A DNA stretch of 64,000 nucleotides from Prochlorococcus sp. scB243_495D8 (GCA_000634195.1 JFLT01000187.1:62001-126000), one strand, 5' to 3'; positions 26,946-38,409 are shown, numbered from the stretch's first letter. The notes: generated from the sequence alone by a model not told the origin. Numbers and translations are program-made.

Positions 26946-28952
26946 ATGGTCGCTGCATCTGTTTCATTAGAATCACTTTGTGTAAATAGTATAAGAATGC
27001 TTGCTGTAGATGCAGTAAATAAATCTAATAGCGGACATCCTGGATTACCAATGGGATGTGCTCCTATGGGTTATGCATTATGGCAAAACATACTTAATCA
27101 CAACCCTAACAACCCAAAATGGTTCAACAGAGACCGTTTTGTATTATCAGCTGGTCATGGCTGTATGCTGTTATATTCCTTACTTCATTTGACAGGATAT
27201 AAATCAGTTTCCATAGAAGATATTAAAGAATTTAGGCAATGGGGATCAAAAACTCCTGGTCATCCAGAAACATTCGAAACTGAAGGTGTTGAGGTTACAG
27301 CTGGGCCTCTTGGAGCAGGAATTTCAAATGCAGTTGGTTTAGCTATAGCTGAAACACACTTAGCAGCTAAATTTAATAAGCCTGATTGCAATATCGTTGA
27401 TCACTATACTTACGTAATAATGGGTGATGGCTGTAATCAAGAAGGTATTGCATCAGAGGCATGCTCACTAGCTGGTCATCTCAAGCTTGGCAAATTAATT
27501 GCACTCTATGACGATAATCAAATTACAATAGATGGGCGAACCGACGTTTCTTTTACCGAAGATGTCTTAAAAAGATACGAAGCTTATGGATGGCATGTAC
27601 AACATGTTGAAGATGGTAATCATGATGTTAAAGGGATCACTGAAGCAATCGAAAAAGCAAAATTAATTACAGACAAGCCTTCAATTATAAAAATTTCTAC
27701 AACAATAGGTTATGGTTCTCCCAATAAATCAGATACTGCTGGAATTCATGGAGCAGCTGTTGGAGAAGAAGAAGCTGCATTAACCAGAGAGTTTCTAAAT
27801 TGGGAATATCCCCCATTTGAAATACCCGATGAAGTATATGCACAATTTAGAAAATCAATAAACAAAGGTGAAAATTTAGAGAAAGAATGGGATTCTAAAT
27901 TTGAAGAATATCAAAAAAAATATCCCTCTGAAGGAGCCGAGTTAAAAAGAATGTTAGAGGGTCAATTACCTGAGAATTGGGACTCAGATCTCCCCTCATA
28001 TTCGCCTGATGATAAAGGGTTAGCCACAAGAAAGCACTCACAAATATGTTTGGGTGCTCTAGGTCCTAACCTACCTGAATTAATTGGCGGATCAGCAGAT
28101 TTAACTCATTCTAATTACACAGATATAAAAGGAGAAACTGGATCATTCCAGCCACATAGCCCTGAAAAAAGATATTTACATTTTGGTGTACGAGAGCATG
28201 TAATGGCAGCTGTGCTTAATGGAATTGCCTACCACAATAGTGGTCTTATTCCTTATGGAGGAACCTTCCTTGTTTTCGCCGATTATATGAGAGGCTCAAT
28301 GAGGCTTTCAGCACTTAGTGAATTAGGAGTAATCTATGTCTTAACTCACGATTCAATTGGTGTAGGAGAAGATGGCCCAACACATCAACCTATTGAAACT
28401 ATCCCCTCTCTTCGTGCCATGCCTAACATGCTAGTTTTCAGGCCTGGAGATGGCAATGAGACGAGTGGAGCTTATAAGCTTGCTATTCAAAACCGAAAAA
28501 GACCTTCTGCCCTTTGTTTAAGTAGACAAGGCATGCCAAATCAAGAAAATACTTCGATCGACAAAGTAGCTCTTGGAGGATATGTAGTTTCCGATTGTGA
28601 AGGAACACCGGACTTAATATTTATTGGTACTGGAAGCGAACTGAATCTTTGCATTGAAGCAAGTAAGGAAATTTCAAGCTTAGGTAAAAAAATAAGAGTT
28701 GTTTCTATGCCTTGCGTAGAACTTTTTGAAGAGCAAGAAGAATCTTATAAAGAAAGTGTTTTACCTAGCAGTGTGAAAAAGAGAGTTGTAGTAGAAGCTG
28801 CCCATTCATTTGGTTGGCATAAATATACAGGGTTTGATGGAATTTGTATTACTATGGATAGATTTGGTGCATCAGCACCAGGTGGAGAATGTATGAAAAA
28901 TTTTGGATTTACTGTCGAAAACGTGGTTAATAAGACGAAAGAAATTTTATGA
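26946..28952 (+). CDS. tkt: Transketolase
   Basis: Thiamin-diphosphate enzyme of the Calvin and pentose phosphate cycles, moving two-carbon units between sugar phosphates. The 668-residue protein has [19 protein letters not shown], the ThDP/Mg motif [13 protein letters not shown] with [12 protein letters not shown], and the catalytic-His segments GIHGAAVG and [16 protein letters not shown]. It follows fabF with a 43-base gap. The convergent neighbour is thiC, a thiamin synthesis gene; the association of a ThDP user with a ThDP maker may be chance. Confidence 0.97.
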   Translation: MVAASVSLESLCVNSIRMLAVDAVNKSNSGHPGLPMGCAPMGYALWQNILNHNPNNPKWFNRDRFVLSAGHGCMLLYSLLHLTGYKSVSIEDIKEFRQWGSKTPGHPETFETEGVEVTAGPLGAGISNAVGLAIAETHLAAKFNKPDCNIVDHYTYVIMGDGCNQEGIASEACSLAGHLKLGKLIALYDDNQITIDGRTDVSFTEDVLKRYEAYGWHVQHVEDGNHDVKGITEAIEKAKLITDKPSIIKISTTIGYGSPNKSDTAGIHGAAVGEEEAALTREFLNWEYPPFEIPDEVYAQFRKSINKGENLEKEWDSKFEEYQKKYPSEGAELKRMLEGQLPENWDSDLPSYSPDDKGLATRKHSQICLGALGPNLPELIGGSADLTHSNYTDIKGETGSFQPHSPEKRYLHFGVREHVMAAVLNGIAYHNSGLIPYGGTFLVFADYMRGSMRLSALSELGVIYVLTHDSIGVGEDGPTHQPIETIPSLRAMPNMLVFRPGDGNETSGAYKLAIQNRKRPSALCLSRQGMPNQENTSIDKVALGGYVVSDCEGTPDLIFIGTGSELNLCIEASKEISSLGKKIRVVSMPCVELFEEQEESYKESVLPSSVKKRVVVEAAHSFGWHKYTGFDGICITMDRFGASAPGGECMKNFGFTVENVVNKTKEIL

Positions 28953-28968
28953 CTACTTGTTGAAAAAC

Positions 28969-30339
28969 CTAGACTGAAGTATTACATTCTTCAAGCTTAT
29001 CTTTTAACTGATCAAGAGATTCATCAGAAATCTTTGAATTCATTGGACAATGTTTAGGTCCACACATTGAACAAAACTCTGCCTTTTTAAAAATTTCTTC
29101 AGGCAGTGTCTCATCATGGTACTGCTTTGCCCTTTCCGGATCTAATGAAAGTTCGAATTGTTTATTCCAATCAAAGTTATACCTTGCATGACTAAGTTCA
29201 TCATCTCGATCACGAGCTCCAGCTCTATGTCTTGCTATATCAGCAGCGTGAGCAGCTATTTTATAAGCAATTAAGCCTTCTCTTACATCTTCTGCATTTG
29301 GAAGACCCAGATGTTCTTTTGGAGTTACATAACATAACATAGAAGTTCCGTACCACCCTGCCATAGCCGCCCCAATAGCACTTGATATATGGTCATAACC
29401 AGGTGATATATCTGTGACTAATGGACCAAGCACATAAAATGGGGCTTCTGAACATTCTTCCATTTGCTTTCTCACATTAAACTCAATTTGGTCCATAGGT
29501 ACATGACCAGGACCCTCAACCATTACTTGAACATTATGTTCCCATGCTCTTCGAGTAAGCTCGCCTAAAGTCTTCAATTCAGCTAGCTGTGCATCATCAG
29601 AAGCATCATGCAGACATCCAGGCCTTAATGAGTCTCCCAAGGAAAAAGTACAATCATATTTCTTAAAAATCTCACAAATGTCATCAAACCTCGTATATAG
29701 GGGGTTTTGCTTAAAATGATGTAACATCCATTGGGCTAAAATACCTCCCCCCCTACTCACAATTCCAGTAATTCTTCCTTTGACTTTAGGCAAGTGCTCT
29801 ATTAATAACCCAGCATGAATAGTTTGATAATCTACGCCCTGCTGACAATGTTTTTCAATAATATGAAGAAAATCGTCTTCAGTTAGTCTATCTATTGAAC
29901 CATGTACACTTTCTAATGCTTGATACACAGGAACTGTTCCAATGGGAACAGGAGACTCATGAATAATTGCTTGCCGAACTTCATCTAAATTTACTCCTCC
30001 CGTAGAAAGATCCATAACCGTATCAGCCCCATATTTAACTGCCAGTTTTAGCTTCTCTACTTCTTCATTGATATCACTTGCATTAGGGGAAGCACCAATA
30101 TTGGCATTAACTTTGCATCTTGAAGCAATGCCTATAGACATTGGCTCAAGATTCAAATGGTTAATATTAGCTGGAATAATTAATCTTCCTCTTGCCACTT
30201 CTTCCATAATTAAAGAAGAAGGAAGATTCTCTTTTTTAGCAACAAAATCCATTTCTTCAGTGATATATCCTTTTCTCGCAAAGTTCATTTGAGTTACATT
30301 ATCTTTCCCAAGGCGAGGCTTAATCCAAGAACTTCTCAT
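28969..30339 (-). CDS. thiC: Phosphomethylpyrimidine synthase
   Basis: Radical-SAM enzyme that rearranges aminoimidazole ribotide to hydroxymethylpyrimidine phosphate for thiamin. The 456-residue protein shows [16 protein letters not shown], the [16 protein letters not shown] segment, [12 protein letters not shown] and the C-terminal 4Fe-4S motif [11 protein letters not shown] with C-x2-C-x4-C spacing. It is short relative to E. coli ThiC (no long N-terminal domain), which is usual for cyanobacteria. A TPP riboswitch lies about 45-130 bases upstream, so feedback by thiamin diphosphate is expected. Confidence 0.97.
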   Translation of the reverse strand: MRSSWIKPRLGKDNVTQMNFARKGYITEEMDFVAKKENLPSSLIMEEVARGRLIIPANINHLNLEPMSIGIASRCKVNANIGASPNASDINEEVEKLKLAVKYGADTVMDLSTGGVNLDEVRQAIIHESPVPIGTVPVYQALESVHGSIDRLTEDDFLHIIEKHCQQGVDYQTIHAGLLIEHLPKVKGRITGIVSRGGGILAQWMLHHFKQNPLYTRFDDICEIFKKYDCTFSLGDSLRPGCLHDASDDAQLAELKTLGELTRRAWEHNVQVMVEGPGHVPMDQIEFNVRKQMEECSEAPFYVLGPLVTDISPGYDHISSAIGAAMAGWYGTSMLCYVTPKEHLGLPNAEDVREGLIAYKIAAHAADIARHRAGARDRDDELSHARYNFDWNKQFELSLDPERAKQYHDETLPEEIFKKAEFCSMCGPKHCPMNSKISDESLDQLKDKLEECNTSV

Positions 30340-30385
30340 AATTTACAAATTTTTAAAGGTATTATTACTAAAGTTTGATCAAATC

Positions 30386-30468
30386 TTCACTTCCCTGATT
30401 CAAGGTTAATGATTCAGGTTCAAAGGGTATGATCTCAGCTAAGTTAAAATTCTTAGCACCCCTAGTAT
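30386..30468 (-). promoter_or_regulatory. TPP (THI-box) riboswitch upstream of thiC
   Basis: On the minus strand the leader reads GGGGTGC (30462-30456), then a TAAG/CTTA stem, GCTGAGAT, ATACCCTTTGAACCTGA, and finally CAGGGAAGTGA. These are the consensus blocks of the thiamin pyrophosphate aptamer in the correct order and spacing. It precedes thiC by roughly 45 bases, so control of translation or transcription of thiC by TPP is expected. I did not identify a clear terminator, favouring translational control by inference. Confidence 0.93.
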
Positions 30469-30536
30469 TAATATTATTAATAGCTCTTTTCTAAAAAATA
30501 GTCATCTGATGTTGCGTAAAAATAAATAAAATGATT

Positions 30537-30752
30537 TTATTTAGCTTTTTGATAAGACTTTATCTTTCTTAAAATATTTTTCCTATCCAATTTTCTGCTT
30601 ATCCCCCTCTCTAAAATAATTGCAATCCCCATTAAGCCAATAGGTAAATAAAAAATCTTCCTAGAATTATCCCTAAATATCAATCCGATAGCCGATATGA
30701 GGATCATTAAAGGAGCCACAAAAGATAAGATAAATCTTTTATTAATAATCAT
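30537..30752 (-). CDS. Small membrane protein, DUF3188-like
   Basis: A 71-residue protein with two hydrophobic segments (about residues 7-26 and 32-48) separated by FRDNSRKIFY, and a strongly basic C-terminal tail (RKLDRKNILRKIKSYQKAK), so the tail probably faces the cytoplasm. It resembles the cyanobacterial DUF3188 family, a call made from memory. Its ATG overlaps the stop of the hydrolase gene by 4 bases (ATGA), so it is the last gene of the ruvB-TPR-hydrolase unit. No function known. Confidence 0.65.
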   Translation of the reverse strand: MIINKRFILSFVAPLMILISAIGLIFRDNSRKIFYLPIGLMGIAIILERGISRKLDRKNILRKIKSYQKAK

Positions 30753-31933
30753 TTACCAATTGGATTAATTCTTTCATTATTTAATTTTACTATGGATTCT
30801 GTTATCACTTTAATTCCAACAGCAATAGCTCTTTCATCTGGATCAAATTTAGAACTATGAAGTGGAGCACATCCTTTTGAACTCGAAACGCCAAGCCTAA
30901 ACATAGCCCCAGGAATATCTTTTAAAAATTCAGCGAAATCCTCAGCTCCTAATGATGGTTTTTGTAATTCGATAACATTTTCTTTACCCAAAACCTTAAT
31001 TCCCGAATCTCTAAAGATTCTATTAATTTCAGAATTATTATTAACTGCTGGAGTTATTTCTCTAAATATTACTTTTGCTTCAGCTCCGCAACTATTAGCT
31101 AATGAAGTGATATTTTCATTAAGCCAATTTCCAATATTCTTAAATAGTTTACGATTAGTGCATCTAACCGTACCAATTAAATTAACCTTTTCTGCAAGAA
31201 CATTGAATGCATTGCCACCATTTATTTTCCCAAAAGTTATCACTACAGGATCTAAAGGATCTAACTTCCGTGTTATTGATTCTTGAATTCCCGAGATCAC
31301 TTTAGAAGCCGCCCAAATAGCATCAACTCCTTCATAAGGTCTAGCGCCATGTCCTGATTTTCCTTTAATCTCCACCTTAAGTTCTCCCGCAGCTGCAGTT
31401 AAACTCCCCTCTTTAATGCCAATAGTCCCCACGGATAAATCTGGGTAGACATGGACTCCCAAAATATGGGTTAAACCATTAGTTGCACCATCCTTAATCA
31501 TCCATCTAGCTCCGCTCGCAATTTCTTCAGCGGGCTGAAAAATTATCCGAGTCCCAAAATTTAGTTTTAAATCCTTAATAATTTTTGCCACCCCCAAACC
31601 AATCGATATATGCAAATCATGACCACAGGCATGCATAACACCATCTACTTTTGAAGAGAAACTTAATTTGGTTTCCTCAAATATTGGTAAAGCATCCATA
31701 TCTACTCTTAAACCTATAATACCCTTATCTAAGGGCCCAAAATCAGCTACAACCCCTGTCCTACCAACAGATTCTCTAACATTCCAACCAATTTTTTTTA
31801 AAAAACCACTTATCAAAATCGCCGTTTGATTTTCAAGTCCACTTAATTCCGGATGTGCATGGATATGTCTTCTTAAGTTAATTAATTCATTATTAAATGA
31901 ATCAATTTTTTTAGAAAATTGATCTCTATTCAT
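30749..31933 (-). CDS. M20 family amidohydrolase (hippurate / IAA-amino-acid hydrolase type)
   Basis: A 394-residue metallohydrolase that cleaves N-acyl amino acids. Family motifs are LRRHIHAHPELSG, MHACGHDLHISIGLG with metal-binding His and Asp, FQPAEEIASGARWM with the catalytic Glu pair, a dimerisation domain (about residues 185-300), and PSLGAEDFAEFLKD with the last metal ligand. The start is ATG 31933, 3 bases after the TPR gene stop. The substrate is not evident. There is no signal peptide, so it is cytoplasmic. Confidence 0.88.
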   Translation of the reverse strand: MNRDQFSKKIDSFNNELINLRRHIHAHPELSGLENQTAILISGFLKKIGWNVRESVGRTGVVADFGPLDKGIIGLRVDMDALPIFEETKLSFSSKVDGVMHACGHDLHISIGLGVAKIIKDLKLNFGTRIIFQPAEEIASGARWMIKDGATNGLTHILGVHVYPDLSVGTIGIKEGSLTAAAGELKVEIKGKSGHGARPYEGVDAIWAASKVISGIQESITRKLDPLDPVVITFGKINGGNAFNVLAEKVNLIGTVRCTNRKLFKNIGNWLNENITSLANSCGAEAKVIFREITPAVNNNSEINRIFRDSGIKVLGKENVIELQKPSLGAEDFAEFLKDIPGAMFRLGVSSSKGCAPLHSSKFDPDERAIAVGIKVITESIVKLNNERINPIGK

Positions 31934-31936
31934 TAC

Positions 31937-32725
31937 TTATTTTAAATCGATAAAGTTCATTAAATCTTTAATTGGTTGTGGAGGCCATCTTCTTATTTTT
32001 TTCAACCATTCTTCATCACTATATCTAGGATCTAATTCAGTTACCGCTATCCAATTACTCTCTGCTTTCCCAGATTCACCCTTGGACCAATTCAAAGCTG
32101 TTAAAGCTGCCCTAGCATCTGCAAAAGTTGGATAACGTCTTATTAATTTTTTTAATTCTTCTTCAGATTCATCAATGTTCCCTAACTGGAAATCTGCTAA
32201 CGCCATACTCGATCTAGCCATCGCAAATCCAGGATTATATAAAGCAGCTTTTGAAAATAAATCTCTAGCTTTTTCCCAATGTGATGTAGATCCCTCGACA
32301 TTAGCCAAATTATATAGTGCAGAGAAATTTTTACTATCTTGCAAAATAACGAACATGTAATCTTTTTTCGCTTGCGACCATAAACCCAATGCTTCTTCTG
32401 CTATCCCCCTATTAATGTATGGATCTATTTCACTAGGATTCAAACTTATTGCCTTATTTTGGTCATCTATTGAACCCTTTACATCTCCAACAACAAGTCT
32501 TACATTTCCTCTATTGCTAAAACCAGCAGCATCATCGGGATAAGAATCGAGATATTGATTCCATTCTTGTAAAGCGAGATTAAATTTTCCGCCTGAACTT
32601 AAATCTAATGCATTTTTAAACAAATCCTCCCTCAAAGATAATGAATAAGATGGTGCAATATAAAAAATATTCAAAAAAACAAAAATTATTAAAAAACAAA
32701 CCTTAACTTTTTTAAAAGTTATCAT
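31937..32725 (-). CDS. Tetratricopeptide-repeat protein with signal sequence
   Basis: A 262-residue protein. Taking ATG 32725 gives a short basic start and a hydrophobic stretch (about residues 9-24) ending at [12 protein letters not shown], a likely signal peptide to the lumen or periplasm. Then four or so TPR units follow, for example [39 protein letters not shown] and [20 protein letters not shown]. The longer frame from 32797 would overlap ruvB by 86 bases; the chosen start leaves 14. Related cyanobacterial TPR proteins assist photosystem assembly, but I cannot assign a partner here. Confidence 0.8.
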   Translation of the reverse strand: MITFKKVKVCFLIIFVFLNIFYIAPSYSLSLREDLFKNALDLSSGGKFNLALQEWNQYLDSYPDDAAGFSNRGNVRLVVGDVKGSIDDQNKAISLNPSEIDPYINRGIAEEALGLWSQAKKDYMFVILQDSKNFSALYNLANVEGSTSHWEKARDLFSKAALYNPGFAMARSSMALADFQLGNIDESEEELKKLIRRYPTFADARAALTALNWSKGESGKAESNWIAVTELDPRYSDEEWLKKIRRWPPQPIKDLMNFIDLK

Positions 32726-33770
32726 TTTTTGAATCAATGTACTTTTTCCCCAGAGCAGTAAGTAATCTTCCTCGAGGAGTTCTCGTGATAAAACCAATTT
32801 TGATTAAATATGGCTCAACTACAAATTCTAACATTGAAGAATCGTCCCCCAAGCCAGCTGCAATTGAATCAAGGCCATTTGGAATATTATTATTTTGGTT
32901 CAGAAAAGATAAATAGTGTCTATCTAAAGAATCCAATCCTTTTTCATCTATTTGGTAAGAATTTAAAGCTTTTTTTATTAAATTCAATGAGATCATATTA
33001 GTTTTATTTACGACTTGAGCGTAGTCTCTAACTCGTCTTAATAATCTTAAAGCAATTCTTGGAGTCCCTCGAGATATCTTTGCTAAAGCATAAGATGATT
33101 CATCATCTAAAGTAAGATTAATTAATCGAGAGAAATTAACAATAATTTGCTTTAATTCATCATAAGTGTAAAATTCTATTTTCTGAGATATACCAAATCT
33201 ATCTCTTAAAGGTGCACTTATTGAGGCTAATTTAGTTGTAGCGCCAATCAGAGTAAACCTAGGAAGATTAATTGTTCTGCAACGGGCTCCTCTATTTGCT
33301 CCCATAGTTAAGTCGAGTCTAAAATCTTCCATTGCAGAATATAACAACTCTTCAGTTAACCTATTTAAGCGATGTATCTCATCAATAAATAAAACTTCAC
33401 CATCTTTTAATCCAAGAAGTAAACCTACAATATCTCTAGGTCTTTCAATTGCTGGCGCACTCGCTATCCTACATCTTGTATTCAATTCCTGGGCTATCAA
33501 AAAAGCAAGAGTAGTCTTACCTAAACCAGGCTGTCCATGTAAAAGAGTATGCTCCATCTGTTCTTTTCTAAAAATTGAAGCATCTATAGCTATTCTTAGA
33601 GAGGATTTAAGTTGTTCTTGGCCAATAAATTCGTCAAAAGTAAGAGGCCGCGCTAAATTCAGATTTTTATTTCTCTTTTCTTCTGGAATTATTTTTGAAT
33701 CAACTAGCCTAAGCTCTTTTTTACGAAGAGAAAAGTCATTATCGCCTATATTGGAAGAAATGATTGCCAT
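32712..33770 (-). CDS. ruvB: Holliday junction DNA helicase subunit RuvB
   Basis: Ring-forming AAA+ motor that drives branch migration with RuvA. The 352-residue protein has Walker [16 protein letters not shown], Walker [13 protein letters not shown], sensor [18 protein letters not shown] and the C-terminal winged-helix domain with [14 protein letters not shown]. It heads the minus-strand unit ruvB-TPR-amidohydrolase-DUF3188 and is divergent from smpB. The tail overlaps the TPR gene start by 14 bases. Confidence 0.97.
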   Translation of the reverse strand: MAIISSNIGDNDFSLRKKELRLVDSKIIPEEKRNKNLNLARPLTFDEFIGQEQLKSSLRIAIDASIFRKEQMEHTLLHGQPGLGKTTLAFLIAQELNTRCRIASAPAIERPRDIVGLLLGLKDGEVLFIDEIHRLNRLTEELLYSAMEDFRLDLTMGANRGARCRTINLPRFTLIGATTKLASISAPLRDRFGISQKIEFYTYDELKQIIVNFSRLINLTLDDESSYALAKISRGTPRIALRLLRRVRDYAQVVNKTNMISLNLIKKALNSYQIDEKGLDSLDRHYLSFLNQNNNIPNGLDSIAAGLGDDSSMLEFVVEPYLIKIGFITRTPRGRLLTALGKKYIDSKNDNF

Positions 33771-33822
33771 AATGAAAGGTTAATTGCAATTGTTCTGAGT
33801 AGAAAGATTTTTGACAACTAAA

Positions 33823-34317
33823 ATGGCAAAAAATTCAAACAAAGTTAAAAAAAATACTAATAAAGAAAATAATTTTAAACTTTTAGCTGAGAATAGATAT
33901 GCAAAATTTCAATATGCAATATCTGAAACAATCGAAGCTGGGATTGAGCTTTTAGGTACTGAAGTAAAGTCTATTAGAAACGGAAAAGCAAATTTAAGAG
34001 ATGGTTACTGTTCATTTAGAGATGGTGAAATCTTATTATTAAATGTTCACATTTCACCACATAAAAATGTGGGGTCTTTCTTCAATCATGATCCATTAAG
34101 AAATAGAAAGTTACTACTACATAAAAAAGAAATACTAAAGATGAAATCCAATACTGAAAAAAAAGGAATGACTATTGTTCCATTATCTCTTTATTTAAAA
34201 GGATCATGGATAAAACTTACTATTGGAGTCGGCAAAGGAAAAAAATTACACGATAAACGCCAAGATGAAAAACAAAAAAGTATAAAAAAAGAAATTAACT
34301 CTGCATTAAAAAGATGA
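33823..34317 (+). CDS. smpB: tmRNA-binding protein SmpB
   Basis: Binds tmRNA to rescue stalled ribosomes. The 164-residue protein has the SmpB core: [40 protein letters not shown] and the C-terminal [17 protein letters not shown] that enters the decoding centre. I use ATG 33823; a TTG at 33811 would add four residues. The first 20 residues are Lys/Asn-rich. It is divergent from ruvB and converges on an 82-residue unknown gene. Confidence 0.95.
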   Translation: MAKNSNKVKKNTNKENNFKLLAENRYAKFQYAISETIEAGIELLGTEVKSIRNGKANLRDGYCSFRDGEILLLNVHISPHKNVGSFFNHDPLRNRKLLLHKKEILKMKSNTEKKGMTIVPLSLYLKGSWIKLTIGVGKGKKLHDKRQDEKQKSIKKEINSALKR

Positions 34318-34341
34318 AGTTATTATGCAGACTTATAACAA

Positions 34342-34590
34342 CTATGAATCTAAACTGACTGAACTTGGAGGTGGGGAAGGATCTGGATCTGCAATTAACA
34401 TATGCTGTAAGACTGTTTCAGGTCTCTCACTATCTCTCCAGCGAATTTTGTACGCAGGCATTTTTGTACCTCTACTGGTAGTTTGCTCAACTGGTTCAAT
34501 AACCCATCCTCTTCTTGATCGGCCCTGAGGATTTCTTTTTACTACTGCATCCGCGTGTTTAAAACGGAAACCAACACGTTCACCACTCAT
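34342..34590 (-). CDS. Conserved hypothetical cyanobacterial protein (82 aa)
   Basis: A small basic soluble protein beginning MSGERVGFRFKHADAVVKRN, with GWVIEPVEQTTSRGTKMPAYKIRW and a well-ordered RPETVLQHMLIAD segment, then a proline-rich tail. The alternating beta pattern around GTKMPAYKIRWRD suggests an SH3/KOW-like barrel, which is inference. A 67-codon open frame on the other strand is its shadow. It lies 29 bases upstream of the lysS stop side, same direction, after lysS. Function unknown. Confidence 0.75.
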   Translation of the reverse strand: MSGERVGFRFKHADAVVKRNPQGRSRRGWVIEPVEQTTSRGTKMPAYKIRWRDSERPETVLQHMLIADPDPSPPPSSVSLDS

Positions 34591-34619
34591 TTAAAAAATT
34601 TCGTATTGGATTAATTTAT

Positions 34620-36158
34620 CTATTTTACTTCATTCAAGGGTAATTTTTCACTCTTTTTGGAAGTTATTTCTGGTTTTAACAATGGGAAAGGAATTACATC
34701 TCGAATAGATGCACTATTGGTAATTAACATTATTAGCCTATCAATGCCTATGCCTAATCCTCCAGTAGGCGGCATACCAATCTCTAAAGCATTCAAGAAA
34801 TCTTCATCTATGCAGTGAGCCTCAAGATCTCCATCATCTCTAAGAGATTGCTGTAATTGCATTCTTTCTCTTTGATCTACCGGATCTATCAACTCACTAA
34901 ACGCATTTGCTAGCTCGCGACCAACAATGAATAATTCAAATCTCTGAACCATTTCTTTATTATCAAGATGAGGCCTAGCTAAAGGAGAAATTTCAACAGG
35001 ATAATCGATAACAAAAGTGGGTTCTATCAGTTTTGATTCAACTTTTTGCTCGAAGACCTCATTTAAAAGTCTTCCTATAGTATTGACTTTATTAGAAAAA
35101 TCAACATTTATATTTTTAACGGCTTGTTTCGCTGCTTGAAAGTCTCCACTGAAAGAATCAAAATCAATCCCTGTATATTTTTTGACACTATCTTTCATGG
35201 ATATTCTTGTCCAAGGTTTGGAAAAATCAATTTCTTTATTTTGATATTTTATACTTAGAGATCCACATGCATCAGCTACTATATCTTTAATCAATTCTTC
35301 TGTTAAGTTCATCATATCGACATAGTCAGCAAAAGCTTGATAAATTTCAACTGAGGTGAATTCAGGATTGTGTCTTGTACTTATCCCCTCATTACGGAAG
35401 ATTCTTCCCAATTCATATACTCTCTCAAATCCTCCAACAACCATTCTTTTTAAATGTAATTCTGTAGCTATTCTTAGATATAATGGAATATCTAATGTAT
35501 TGTGATGAGTTATAAATGGTCTTGCTTCAGCACCACCAGCTTCGGATTGCAAAATTGGAGTCTCTATCTCTAAAAAATTTCTATTATCTAACCATTTTCT
35601 TATAAAACTTATACATTTTGCTCTTGTTTTAAATACATTTTTAGAGTGAGGATTCACTATTAAATCTAGATAACGTTGTCTATATCTTTTTTCAATATCA
35701 GTCAATCCATGCCATTTATCTGGCAAAGGTTGTAATGATTTGGATAACATTTCCCATTTCTCTACTTTAATAGAAAGCTCACCTTTATTTGTTTTTTTAA
35801 TAGTTCCGTAGACACCTATCCAATCACCAATATCAACTATTTCCTTAATATCTTCAAAAGAAAGTAATTTTTGTTTTTCTAAATTTAAATTAATAATTTT
35901 TTTATCTAAATAAAGCTGAATCTGACCATCTTGATCGCTTATTGTGAAAAAGGCAATTTTACCCATTACCCTTTTTGCCATCACTCTTCCAGCGATAGAA
36001 ACACTGAAATCTTCCTCTTGACCATTTTCTAAATAATCAAATTTTTGAATAAGAAATTTTGTAGTATTTGAAGGCTTAAAACTCTGTGCGTAAGAAGCAA
36101 ACCCTTTATTAACGAGTGAATTAGCTTTTAGTAGACGTGCTTCTTTAATTTCAGACAA
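34620..36158 (-). CDS. lysS: Lysyl-tRNA synthetase, class II
   Basis: Charges tRNA-Lys. The 512-residue protein has the anticodon-binding OB domain (about residues 50-160, with [18 protein letters not shown]), motif 1 around [21 protein letters not shown], motif 2 [18 protein letters not shown] and motif 3 [16 protein letters not shown] short extra C-terminal tail [11 protein letters not shown] follows. It lies 50 bases downstream of the response regulator gene, same strand. Confidence 0.97.
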   Translation of the reverse strand: MSEIKEARLLKANSLVNKGFASYAQSFKPSNTTKFLIQKFDYLENGQEEDFSVSIAGRVMAKRVMGKIAFFTISDQDGQIQLYLDKKIINLNLEKQKLLSFEDIKEIVDIGDWIGVYGTIKKTNKGELSIKVEKWEMLSKSLQPLPDKWHGLTDIEKRYRQRYLDLIVNPHSKNVFKTRAKCISFIRKWLDNRNFLEIETPILQSEAGGAEARPFITHHNTLDIPLYLRIATELHLKRMVVGGFERVYELGRIFRNEGISTRHNPEFTSVEIYQAFADYVDMMNLTEELIKDIVADACGSLSIKYQNKEIDFSKPWTRISMKDSVKKYTGIDFDSFSGDFQAAKQAVKNINVDFSNKVNTIGRLLNEVFEQKVESKLIEPTFVIDYPVEISPLARPHLDNKEMVQRFELFIVGRELANAFSELIDPVDQRERMQLQQSLRDDGDLEAHCIDEDFLNALEIGMPPTGGLGIGIDRLIMLITNSASIRDVIPFPLLKPEITSKKSEKLPLNEVK

Positions 36159-36208
36159 AATTTATTTTAAAAAATTATTTTTACTTAATAAAATTATCAG
36201 ACTATGGC

Positions 36209-36955
36209 TCAACTTGCCAAAGATGTTGCTGTTTCACCAACTCTCTGAGATGCGTAACCAATGCCTCTAACAGTTAATATTAATTCCGGATTTCTTGGAT
36301 CTGGTTCTAATTTCCCTCTTAATCTTGCTACATATACATCTACAACTCTTAAATCTGCTGCTCTACGAGGAGGATAACCCCATAGCTGTTCTAAAATTTC
36401 TGCTCTCGGGACAACTTTTCCAGGCTCATCAAACAATAATTCTAGGAGGCTAAATTCAGTATAAGTTAGGCTAATTCTATCTCCCGCTCTTGAAACTTGT
36501 CTGCGATTAGTATCAACAACCAAACTACCAAATTTCATAACTCCTTTACCTGAAGGAACTTCTTTAGTTTCCGTAACCGATACAGTTGGGCCCATTCTTC
36601 TCAAAATGGTAGCTATTCTAGCCTCTAACTCTTTAGGGCTGAATGGTTTAGATAAGTAATCATCAGCGCCTAAATCCAGACCTGCGACCCTCTCCGAAAT
36701 TGCCTCTAGAGCTGTTAAGAATATTATTGGAACTACTGATTCAGCTCTAATTCTTCTACAAACAGCAAATCCATCCATTTTTGGAAGCATAACATCAAGA
36801 ACTATCAAATCTGGGGAATCCCTGTGAAAAGACTCAAGAGCTTCTTCGCCATTGGTGGCTGAAAAAACTTGATATCCTGCTAGTTGAAGCCTCGTAACTA
36901 ATACCTTCAATACTGCTGGTTCATCATCAACAACTAAAATTCTTGCTTTTGACAT
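36209..36955 (-). CDS. rpaB: OmpR-family response regulator, RpaB/Ycf27 type
   Basis: A 248-residue two-component regulator. The receiver domain has acidic pocket VVDDE, phosphoacceptor Asp54 in LIVLDVMLPKMDGF and the Lys of DDYLSKPFSPKELEARI. The winged-helix output domain runs from about residue 140 with LTYTEFSLLELLFDEPGKV and VDVYVARLRGKLEPDP. SPKELEARI and NPELILTVRGIGY fit RpaB (light-stress and photosystem gene control) better than RpaA, but a second paralogue of the family cannot be excluded. No histidine kinase is adjacent, as usual for RpaB. Confidence 0.75.
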   Translation of the reverse strand: MSKARILVVDDEPAVLKVLVTRLQLAGYQVFSATNGEEALESFHRDSPDLIVLDVMLPKMDGFAVCRRIRAESVVPIIFLTALEAISERVAGLDLGADDYLSKPFSPKELEARIATILRRMGPTVSVTETKEVPSGKGVMKFGSLVVDTNRRQVSRAGDRISLTYTEFSLLELLFDEPGKVVPRAEILEQLWGYPPRRAADLRVVDVYVARLRGKLEPDPRNPELILTVRGIGYASQRVGETATSLAS

Positions 36956-37140
36956 AGTTAAAAAAGATTTCGCGATATTTCAAAGCAAAGAACTATTGCA
37001 TTGAATATTTATTCTAACAATTAAAAATATAACATTACGAACCCTCAAAGAGATATTCCTAAGGTTTTCAAACATTTTAAATTATTCAAAATATATATAA
37101 CTTTTTTTCAAAAACTTTTACCTCTTGGCAAAATTTATTA

Positions 37141-37656
37141 CTATATTTTTCTTCTTGAAAATTTAAACATTCTTAAAAGTTGGGAGCAAATAAAGGGAGC
37201 AAAAAAACCTGTCAAAAAAACTTCCGCTAAGATATTTTTAACCATGGGAATCAACATTAAAGAATTACTATCTGAAAAATTTCTAAACAAAATTTGTAAA
37301 AAATAGAGAGTCCCACATAAAAAACTTCCAAAAGAACAAATCAAACCATACCTAAAGTGTCCCAAAAAAATATCACTATTTAATTTAATTCTTCCAAACA
37401 AAAACCCACAAAGAATTAAACCTGGTATTTGAGTAAAACTTTCATTTAAAGTTAGAGAATCTAAAATTAGCCCTAAAAACAAACCAAATATTAATCCATT
37501 GATTGATCCATTAATCATTGACCAAGGCAATAACCAAAATAATGGCCAGTATGGCTGAGCACCTAAAAATCCAAGCCAATTAGGGTGCCACAAAAAAATA
37601 ATTGGGATAAAAATAAAGCTTATTATGGAAAATTTTTTTGTAAAAAATTTATTCAT
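37141..37656 (-). CDS. mreD: Rod shape-determining membrane protein MreD-like
   Basis: A 171-residue integral membrane protein with about five hydrophobic helices, basic at both ends. It shows weak sequence signature, as MreD does, but its place directly after mreB and mreC supports the call. I use ATG 37656, which overlaps the mreC stop by one base (TAATG); a longer frame from 37686 would overlap by 31. Segment NGSINGLIFGLFLGLILDSL is the type of MreD helix seen in cyanobacteria. It works with MreB and MreC in cell elongation. Confidence 0.8.
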   Translation of the reverse strand: MNKFFTKKFSIISFIFIPIIFLWHPNWLGFLGAQPYWPLFWLLPWSMINGSINGLIFGLFLGLILDSLTLNESFTQIPGLILCGFLFGRIKLNSDIFLGHFRYGLICSFGSFLCGTLYFLQILFRNFSDSNSLMLIPMVKNILAEVFLTGFFAPFICSQLLRMFKFSRRKI

Positions 37657-38405
37657 TAAATATTTACTTTCGAAACTTGCACCCAATCAATTACATGAGG
37701 TTTTGCCAAAAGTAAAATTTTTGCCGTTTTTTTTGATTTCAATGTGTCATCTATAGATTGGACAATACCAATAGGGATATTTGGAGGTAATAACGTACTA
37801 GCAGGAGATGATGACACAAAATCTCCGACTTTAATATCAGCATCTTTTGAATAAAGTATTAGGCTAGGTAAATCATCTCCTAAACCAACAAGTAATCCAT
37901 TAATTTGAATTCTATCCACCCAAACGCCTAACTTACTTTCTGGAGAAGTTATTAAAGTTACCGACGAAGTGAATAAAGAAGTAGTCGTTACTCTCCCTAA
38001 TAATCCACCAGGGCCAACTACAATATTACCAATTTCTATTCCATCCTTTGAACCTTTGTTTAAAATTATTTGTCTCCACCAACTACCTGTTTTTCTCGAA
38101 ATAACTGCAGCTGAAATATGTTCATCATTAGACGATTCTTGAAGAGATAAGATTCGTCGCAATCTCATATTATCTTTTTCAAGAAGATTTAACTTTATTA
38201 AATATTCTTGATCAATACTTTCAAGAACAATTTCTTTTTGAAATTGACCAGGCCAAAAAGGTTTTGAAATAAAATAATAAAAATCTTTATAGAGAGCTCC
38301 TTTTGATATTCTTATAAAAACCAAAAATAAGAAAATTGCAAAAAATTGCCAATTTTTCTTTTTATGCCACCAACGACTAGTAGGAATTCGTCGGATACCT
38401 AACAT
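37656..38405 (-). CDS. mreC: Rod shape-determining protein MreC
   Basis: Bitopic membrane protein linking the cytoplasmic MreB filament to periplasmic wall enzymes. The 249-residue protein has one N-terminal transmembrane helix (about residues 19-37), a coiled-coil stretch (QEYLIKLNLLEKDNMRLRRI) and a beta-rich periplasmic domain with VGPGGLLGRVTTTSLFTSSV and LGVWVDRIQINGLLVGLGDD. It starts 4 bases after the mreB stop. Normal length for the shorter cyanobacterial form. Confidence 0.92.
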   Translation of the reverse strand: MLGIRRIPTSRWWHKKKNWQFFAIFLFLVFIRISKGALYKDFYYFISKPFWPGQFQKEIVLESIDQEYLIKLNLLEKDNMRLRRILSLQESSNDEHISAAVISRKTGSWWRQIILNKGSKDGIEIGNIVVGPGGLLGRVTTTSLFTSSVTLITSPESKLGVWVDRIQINGLLVGLGDDLPSLILYSKDADIKVGDFVSSSPASTLLPPNIPIGIVQSIDDTLKSKKTAKILLLAKPHVIDWVQVSKVNI

Positions 38406-38409
38406 ATCA

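Noticed and set aside
34325..34528. Plus-strand 67-codon frame after smpB
   Set aside because: The opposite-strand 82-residue protein has coherent, conserved-looking sequence (GFRFKHADAVV, YKIRWRDSERPETVLQHML); the plus frame does not.
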